Positions 59,223 to 64,000 of a DNA stretch of 64,000 bases are shown here, piece by piece (positions within the stretch are counted from its first letter, which is position 1; the number at the start of each line of letters is the position of its first letter). The translations under genes were made by a program, and so were the position numbers. The stretch lies in assembly GCA_026702615.1 (NCBI GenBank), contig JAPPBY010000035.1:28549-92548 (forward strand). Reading direction: 5' to 3'. Source of the stretch: Chloroflexota bacterium (GTDB taxonomy: Bacteria; Chloroflexota; Dehalococcoidia; Tepidiformales; Tepidiformaceae). The notes under the pieces were generated by a model, which saw nothing but the letters and a program-made list of their open reading frames with translations, ran no database searches and was not told the DNA's origin.

Positions 59223-60791
59223 ATGCCCCAGCTTCCAGCCTTCACCCTCACCGATGGCGCCGGGCAGGAGCGCGCCTTCCCCTCCGGCCGCCCCTCCCTC
59301 CTCGCCTTCGTCAAGGAGGACTGCCCCACCTGCGGCCTCTCCATGCCGCTCATCCAGGCCGCCCACGAAGCCTTCGGCGAGGCCGTCGACGTGCTCGCCA
59401 TCGGCCAGGAAGCGGAGGGCAACGCCGTTCTGGTCGACCGCCACGCCCTTACCGCCCCCATGCTCGACGACAGCGCCCTGCACACCTCCTACGCCTACGA
59501 CCTCGACACCGTCCCCACCCTCATCCTCACCGGCCCCGACGGCGCCGAGCAGAAGCGCTTCATCGGCTTCGGCCGCGACGACTGGCAGAGCCTCTTCGGC
59601 GACCTCGCCGGGATCGCGGGCGTCGATGCCCCCGACCCGGGCTGGGACGAGTACCCCGATTCCCGCCCCGGCTGCGGCTCCCGCTCGGTGGAGCCCGGCA
59701 TTGCCGAGCGGCTCGCCGCGGAGGCCGAGGGGAGCCCCCTTCGCGCCCGGCGCATCGACATCGGCTCGGGCGACGACCTGCACGAGTTCCTGTACGACCA
59801 GGGACTCACCGACGGCCTCCCAGTAGTCCCGCCCACCCCCGAGCGCGTCATGCGCATGCTCGAAGGCACCACCCGCGACGCCCAGGACCTGGTCGCCGTC
59901 GTCCCCCCGAACATGGCCCCGGCGACCGTCGAGAAGGTCGCCATCAACGCGGTCATGGCCGGCTGCAAGCCCGAGTACCTGCCGGTCGTCATCACCGCCA
60001 TCGAGGCCTGCGTTACCGAGGAGTTCAACGCCCACGGTGTCTGGGCGACCACCATGGGGGCGGCCCCCGCGATCGTCGTGAACGGACCGATCCGTCACCA
60101 CATCGGCATGAACATGCAGCTCGGCGCCCTCGGCCAGGGGAGCCGAGCCAACGCTTCCATCGGACGTGCCGTGCGTCTCGTCATGCGCAACGTCGGCGGG
60201 GCGAAACCCGGCGGCACCGAGCGTTCCACCCTCGGAACACCCATGAAGTACACGCTCTCCTTCGCCGAGTGGGAGGAGCGCAGCCCCTGGGAACCCATGC
60301 ACGTGGAGAAGGGGTTCGAGCCCGAGGACAGCGTGGTCACCGTCTTCCCCGCCACCAGCGGACCCCAGCTCATGGTCGACCAGACCGCCCGCACGGCCCG
60401 TGCGCTCACGGGCATCCTCGGCCTCACGATGGCTGCGGTCGGAAACCCCCACACGCCCACGGGCCACGTCCTCTTCGTCGTCTGCCCCGAGCACGCCGAC
60501 ACCATCTGGCGCGACCGCTGGAGCAAGCAGCAGGTTCGCGACTACATCCTCGAAGTCACGAGCATGCCCCTCCGCGACCGCCTCGCCACCGCCGACGCCA
60601 GCGGCATCGAGCCCTCCCAGTTCGGCCCGGACGGCCCCACCGAGGAGCAGCTCGACAAGCTCTATTCGAAGTTCCGCGCCCCCGAGTTCATCCACATGGT
60701 TGTGGCCGGCAGCGAGGCCGGAAAGTTCTCCGCCGTCCTCGGCGGCTGGGCCAGTTCACCCGTCAGCCGCAAGATTGAAAACATCCCGTAA
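59223..60791 (+). CDS. Thioredoxin-like domain fused to an uncharacterised conserved domain
   Basis: A 522-residue protein with two parts. Residues 1-140 are a TlpA/AhpC-like thioredoxin domain with redox pair Cys34-Pro-Thr-Cys37 in VKEDCPTCGLS and cis-Pro strand LDTVPTLIL. A linker with PGCGSRSVEPG follows. From ~185 to the end is a different domain starting LTDGLPVVPPTPERVMRML, with VEKVAINAVMAGCKPEYLPV, TTMGAAPAIVVNGPIRHHIGMN (core APAIVVNGPIRHHIG) and RANASIGRAVRLVMRNVGG. I recall this domain only as a hypothetical protein family, sometimes stand-alone. It may carry out a reaction that needs dithiol reducing power. No signal peptide, so it is cytosolic. Confidence 0.75.
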   Translation: MPQLPAFTLTDGAGQERAFPSGRPSLLAFVKEDCPTCGLSMPLIQAAHEAFGEAVDVLAIGQEAEGNAVLVDRHALTAPMLDDSALHTSYAYDLDTVPTLILTGPDGAEQKRFIGFGRDDWQSLFGDLAGIAGVDAPDPGWDEYPDSRPGCGSRSVEPGIAERLAAEAEGSPLRARRIDIGSGDDLHEFLYDQGLTDGLPVVPPTPERVMRMLEGTTRDAQDLVAVVPPNMAPATVEKVAINAVMAGCKPEYLPVVITAIEACVTEEFNAHGVWATTMGAAPAIVVNGPIRHHIGMNMQLGALGQGSRANASIGRAVRLVMRNVGGAKPGGTERSTLGTPMKYTLSFAEWEERSPWEPMHVEKGFEPEDSVVTVFPATSGPQLMVDQTARTARALTGILGLTMAAVGNPHTPTGHVLFVVCPEHADTIWRDRWSKQQVRDYILEVTSMPLRDRLATADASGIEPSQFGPDGPTEEQLDKLYSKFRAPEFIHMVVAGSEAGKFSAVLGGWASSPVSRKIENIP

Positions 60792-60884
60792 CGAACGGGG
60801 CTGTGTTCCGCTGGCGCCTTCGGGAACCGCCGCCTACGCTGGATGTGCGGGTCGGCGCGACCGGCCCTGGAAGAGGTACTGCAT

Positions 60885-61124
60885 ATGAGCGGGGCGATTG
60901 GACCCGGTAGCGAGGGCATGAACCTGGAGCACATCAAGACGTGCGTCCGTTGCGGCCTGCGCTATGACTGGCGCCGGTCCTCCAGTGACTCGCTCAAGAT
61001 GACCTACTGCAGCCACCTCTGCGAGGCCGCCGACCTCGGCTTCACCCTCGAAGCGCTTCTGCACGCCCGGCCGCTGACCTCCACCGAGGCTGAGGCCTCA
61101 GAGCCCGAGACCGCCGCGATCTAG
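60885..61124 (+). CDS. Small CxxC zinc-ribbon-like protein
   Basis: 79 residues from ATG 60885, with GAGGT about 9 bases upstream; the ORF opens at 60843 but those 14 residues look spurious. KTCVRCGLRYDWRR and YCSHLCEAAD give C-x2-C and C-x3-C pairs, a zinc-ribbon-like pattern. The rest is acidic. No family is recognised. It lies about 90 bp after the thioredoxin fusion, on the same strand, and convergent with the rhodanese. Confidence 0.6.
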   Translation: MSGAIGPGSEGMNLEHIKTCVRCGLRYDWRRSSSDSLKMTYCSHLCEAADLGFTLEALLHARPLTSTEAEASEPETAAI

Positions 61125-61142
61125 CCGCGACTCCCGCTAGGT

Positions 61143-61976
61143 CTACGTGACCAGCGGCGTGTCCTCCCGGTTGGCCCACTCGTACATCGAGCCGTCGTAC
61201 ACGCGCACGTCGTCGTAGCCCAGCAGCGTCAGGGCGAAGGCCGAGTGCGCCGCCCGGATGCCACCCTGGCAGTAGGTGATCGTCCGCGCCCGCGGGGCCA
61301 CCCCCGCCTCCTCCAGCAGCCGCTGCATCTCCTCCGCCGGCAGAAAGCGGCGCGTATCTGAGCGCTCGACCAGGTCTGTCCACTCCAGGTGCTTCGCCCC
61401 CGGCACGTGGCCGACCCGCTTGTTCCCCCGCGAGTTCGAACCGTCCCACTCCCCGTCGCTGCGAACGTCGAGCACCGTGCACGAGTCGGAGTTGTGTTCC
61501 GCGATCAGGTCCTCCGCGCTTGCGTGCAGCGCGGGCGCCGTGCGCGCCTCGAACGTGCGCGCCTCTGGCCTCGTCGCGTGGAACGTGACGGGACGCTCCT
61601 CCGTCAGCCAGCGATGCCAGCCCCCGTTCAGCACCTTCGCCTTCGTGTGTCCGTAGTAGTTCAGCACCCACCAGAGCCGCGACGCCACGAGCGCGTTGTT
61701 GTCGTCGTACGTCACGACCGTCGTGTCCCCGTCGACCCCGAGGCTGCCCATGAGCGCGGCGAAGTCGTCCGGCGGCATCACGAACATACCCGCGCCGCCC
61801 TCCCGCTCGCCCTGCTCCTTGATGTAGTAGTGAACGGGCAGGTGAACCGCCCCCGGAATGTGGGCGCGGCGATACGCCTCCAGCGTTGCGCAGTCGATGA
61901 TCCGTACCTGCGGGTCGTCGGCGTGTTCCGCGAGCCAGTCCGGCTCGGCGAGCAGCTCCGGTCGGGCGTATGGCAT
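61143..61976 (-). CDS. Sulfurtransferase with two rhodanese domains
   Basis: A 277-residue thiosulfate/3-mercaptopyruvate sulfurtransferase. The inactive N-terminal domain (IIDCATLEAYRRAHIPGAVHLP) is followed by the catalytic domain (VLDVRSDGEWDG, HVPGAKHLEW). The active-site loop is TYCQGGIRAAH with Cys that carries persulfide; CQGGIR is closer to the thiosulfate (CxxGxR) form than the mercaptopyruvate CGSGVT form. It supplies sulfane sulfur for thiolation, cyanide detoxification or Fe-S assembly. It lies 58 bp downstream of the S9 peptidase. Confidence 0.93.
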   Translation of the reverse strand: MPYARPELLAEPDWLAEHADDPQVRIIDCATLEAYRRAHIPGAVHLPVHYYIKEQGEREGGAGMFVMPPDDFAALMGSLGVDGDTTVVTYDDNNALVASRLWWVLNYYGHTKAKVLNGGWHRWLTEERPVTFHATRPEARTFEARTAPALHASAEDLIAEHNSDSCTVLDVRSDGEWDGSNSRGNKRVGHVPGAKHLEWTDLVERSDTRRFLPAEEMQRLLEEAGVAPRARTITYCQGGIRAAHSAFALTLLGYDDVRVYDGSMYEWANREDTPLVT

Positions 61977-62034
61977 CGCTCACTCCTCGCGCTTCGAAGG
62001 TCCCGCAGAGGATAGGCCGGGCGACACCGCCCCG

Positions 62035-64000
62035 CTACGCCAGCAAGTGCTCCTCGAAGTACGACACCAGCCGCCGCTCCATGTACTCCAGGCCCGCCGC
62101 GTCGCGGGGCATGTGGCGTTCCTCCGGGAAGATCTGGATGTCGTACGGCTTCTGCGCTGCCGTCAGCGCCGTGATGAGGCGCGCCGTGTGCCGGAAGTGC
62201 ACGTTCTCGTCGACCATCCCGTGGACCAGCAGCAGCTTCCCCGACAGGCCCTCCACGTGCGTCGTGACGGCCCCCTCCCGGTACCCATCCGGGTTGTCCT
62301 GGGGCGTCGACATGTACCGCTCCGTGTAGCCCGTGTCGTACCCGTCCCAGTCGACGACGGGCGCTCCCGCCACCCCCACGCGAAACACTTCGGGCGCGCG
62401 CATCAGCGACATGCACGTCATGTAGCCGCCGTAGCTCCACCCGTAGATGCCGACCCGCTCTGGATCGGCGAGTTCCTCGGCTACCACCTGCTGGACCGCC
62501 GCCACCTGGTCGTCCACCTCGACCGTGCCCATGCGGCGGTGCAGGTGCGCCTCGAAGGCGAGCCCGCGGTTGGCGCTCCCCCGGTTGTCGACCGCCAGTA
62601 CGAGGAACCCGGCTTGCGCGAGGTACTGCGCCCGCAGGTCTACCGTCAGCGTCCAGTCGTCGAGGACCCGTTGGGCGTGCGGACCCCCGTACACCGACAC
62701 CACCAGCGGGTGCGGCCCCTCTCCCTCGGGCCGGTAGAGCGCCCCGAACATCGGGGTACCGTCGGCGGCCTCCATCACGGACAGCTCGGGAGGCCGCAGG
62801 CCCTGCGCGGCAGCGGTCATGTCCGGCTCCTCGTGCAGCGTCGCGATCACCTCGCCCCCGTCCGCGCGACGCAGCGTCGTCACCGCCGCCCCTTCCCGCG
62901 ACGAGAGCGTGTCGACGTAGGTCTCCCCGTCGGGCGCGACTGCGCAGCCGTGGACGCCCGGCTCGGTCGTGAGGCGCTCCACTTCCCCGCTGTCCAGCGC
63001 CACCCGGTACAGGTGCCGCTCGACCGCGCCCTCGCGAGTCCCGCTGAAGAACACGCTCCGCCCCGCCTCGTCCACCTCCACTACGCGCGTAACGACCCAC
63101 TCCCCCGCGGTCAGCTCGCGCGACTTGTTCAGGTCGGTGTCGTAGAGGTAGAGGTGCCGGAAGCCGCTCCGCTCGCTCGACCACAACAGTTCGCCCGTTT
63201 CGAGGAAGCGGAAGTCGCCGAGGTTCAGCCACGGCTCGCTGCGCTCCTCGAGCGTGCGCAGCACGGTTCCCGTGTTCGGGTCGAACAGGTGTAGGCGAAG
63301 CTCCGTCTGTGCGCGGTTCAGCACCATTCCCGCCAGGACCCCGTCCGGCCTCCACACAACACGGGGCAGGTAGATGTCCTCTTCCTCGCCGAGGTCCATC
63401 CAGACCGGCTCCCCGCCGGCCGCCGGCACGACCCCCAGCCGCACGCGGGCGTTTGGCGCTCCCGCGAAGGGGTAACGATGGTGTTCCGTATCGAGCGCGT
63501 CCCGTCCCTGGTGGACGATGGGGTAGTCGGGGATGTCCCGTGCGTCGACCTCGACGAAGGCGATGCGCGAGCCGTCCGGCGACCACCAGAACCCATCCGT
63601 CTGCCCGAACTCCTCCTGCGCGATGAAGTCCGCGAGGCCGTTGGTGAACCCGTCTTCAGCCCCGCTCGTGAGCTGCAGCGCCTCCCCGCCCCCGGACTGC
63701 ATCGCGAACAGCTCCCCCTCCCGCACGAACGCGAGTTGCGCGCCGTCACTGGTCAGCCGCGGCGTGATCGCCCCCTCCGCCCCTTCGATCGCGACCGGGT
63801 CGGCGTCGCCCACGATCAACCGCGGCCCTTCGCCACCCGGCAGAAGGATCGTGCGTTCCGGCGCCTTCGTGGCGAAGCGGTAGTCGGTCACGCCCACGTC
63901 GCGCAGGCGTGCTCGTTCGCGGCGCAGCTCCTCCTCCCGCGAGATGGGACCGCCCCCGCCCGCCGGCCCCGCCAGCGCCCGCCGCTCCCCCGTCGCGATG
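62035..64000 (-). CDS. S9 family peptidase (DPP IV/acylaminoacyl-peptidase type), 5' end outside
   Basis: The frame is open to the window edge, so the start lies beyond 64000; ISREEELRRERARLRDVGVTDYRF is read in frame just inside the edge. It has at least 655 residues. The N-terminal part is a DPP IV-like beta-propeller (DGFWWSPDGSRIAFVEVD, LLWSSERSGFRHLYLYD). The catalytic domain has nucleophile Ser in GIYGWSYGGYMT, Asp in LLVHGMVDENVHF and His in FPEERHMPRDAAG. It would cleave Xaa-Pro or acyl-peptide ends. With no signal seen in the window, its location is unknown. Confidence 0.92.
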   Translation of the reverse strand, partial: IATGERRALAGPAGGGGPISREEELRRERARLRDVGVTDYRFATKAPERTILLPGGEGPRLIVGDADPVAIEGAEGAITPRLTSDGAQLAFVREGELFAMQSGGGEALQLTSGAEDGFTNGLADFIAQEEFGQTDGFWWSPDGSRIAFVEVDARDIPDYPIVHQGRDALDTEHHRYPFAGAPNARVRLGVVPAAGGEPVWMDLGEEEDIYLPRVVWRPDGVLAGMVLNRAQTELRLHLFDPNTGTVLRTLEERSEPWLNLGDFRFLETGELLWSSERSGFRHLYLYDTDLNKSRELTAGEWVVTRVVEVDEAGRSVFFSGTREGAVERHLYRVALDSGEVERLTTEPGVHGCAVAPDGETYVDTLSSREGAAVTTLRRADGGEVIATLHEEPDMTAAAQGLRPPELSVMEAADGTPMFGALYRPEGEGPHPLVVSVYGGPHAQRVLDDWTLTVDLRAQYLAQAGFLVLAVDNRGSANRGLAFEAHLHRRMGTVEVDDQVAAVQQVVAEELADPERVGIYGWSYGGYMTCMSLMRAPEVFRVGVAGAPVVDWDGYDTGYTERYMSTPQDNPDGYREGAVTTHVEGLSGKLLLVHGMVDENVHFRHTARLITALTAAQKPYDIQIFPEERHMPRDAAGLEYMERRLVSYFEEHLLA

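Overview
The window is GC-rich DNA, densely packed with genes, from a bacterium that is most likely a non-dehalogenating Chloroflexota of the class Dehalococcoidia or a close relative. This placement is inferred from the gene mix: a full rod-shape and peptidoglycan operon (mreB-mreC-mreD-mrdA-rodA), lipoprotein binding proteins, an F420/PPOX-class oxidoreductase, several cytochromes P450, and a secreted beta-propeller protein with a 'VEIRVWQ' repeat I associate with this lineage. It was not tested by phylogeny. No rRNA or CRISPR array was seen.

Bases 1-23.3 kb are ordinary chromosome: a partial MFS permease, a LivK-type lipoprotein, uvrA, a secreted NHL propeller, a coupled minus-strand histidine block (hisH-hisA-hisF-hisI plus a RibD-C reductase), ligA with an internal helix-hairpin-helix duplication, a methyltransferase, the rod-shape operon, two divergent P450s and an AlkD-type glycosylase.

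Bases 23.3-53.4 kb read best as two tandem integrative elements that entered next to the 3' end of a tRNA-Gln gene. The evidence is a set of three junctions sharing the core TGGCTG, which is the CCA end of the tRNA read from the other strand. Junction 1 (23334) is alkD side + core + a 60-bp arm. Junction 2 (32723) is a decayed serine recombinase + core + the same arm (63 of 66 bases match). Junction 3 (53431) is an intact serine recombinase + core + tRNA-Gln. Element 1 (about 9.4 kb) carries a peptide-type ABC uptake operon without ATPases, two tandem P450 paralogs, an alpha/beta hydrolase and the recombinase pseudogene. Element 2 (about 20.7 kb) is a defence island. It holds a GHKL ATPase fused to a PD-(D/E)xK nuclease-like domain, a convergent amino-methyltransferase, and a type I restriction operon whose hsdM, hsdS and hsdR are interleaved with a membrane protein, a PIN-domain protein and a DUF433-HicA-HicB module. 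It also has a replication-relaxation family protein with palindromes upstream, a RusA-like protein, an HTH-NYN fusion with a 54-residue partner, and the recombinase.

Bases 53.4-64.0 kb return to chromosome: tRNA-Gln, tRNA-Leu and tRNA-Gly, then a long co-directional minus-strand run (PPOX protein, Bcp peroxiredoxin, gamma-glutamyltransferase-like enzyme, kinase-fold phosphotransferase, small hypothetical, QueD-like enzyme, Cys-rich protein), a divergent thioredoxin fusion, a small CxxC protein, a rhodanese and a partial S9 peptidase. All calls come from reading motifs by eye; no database search was run.
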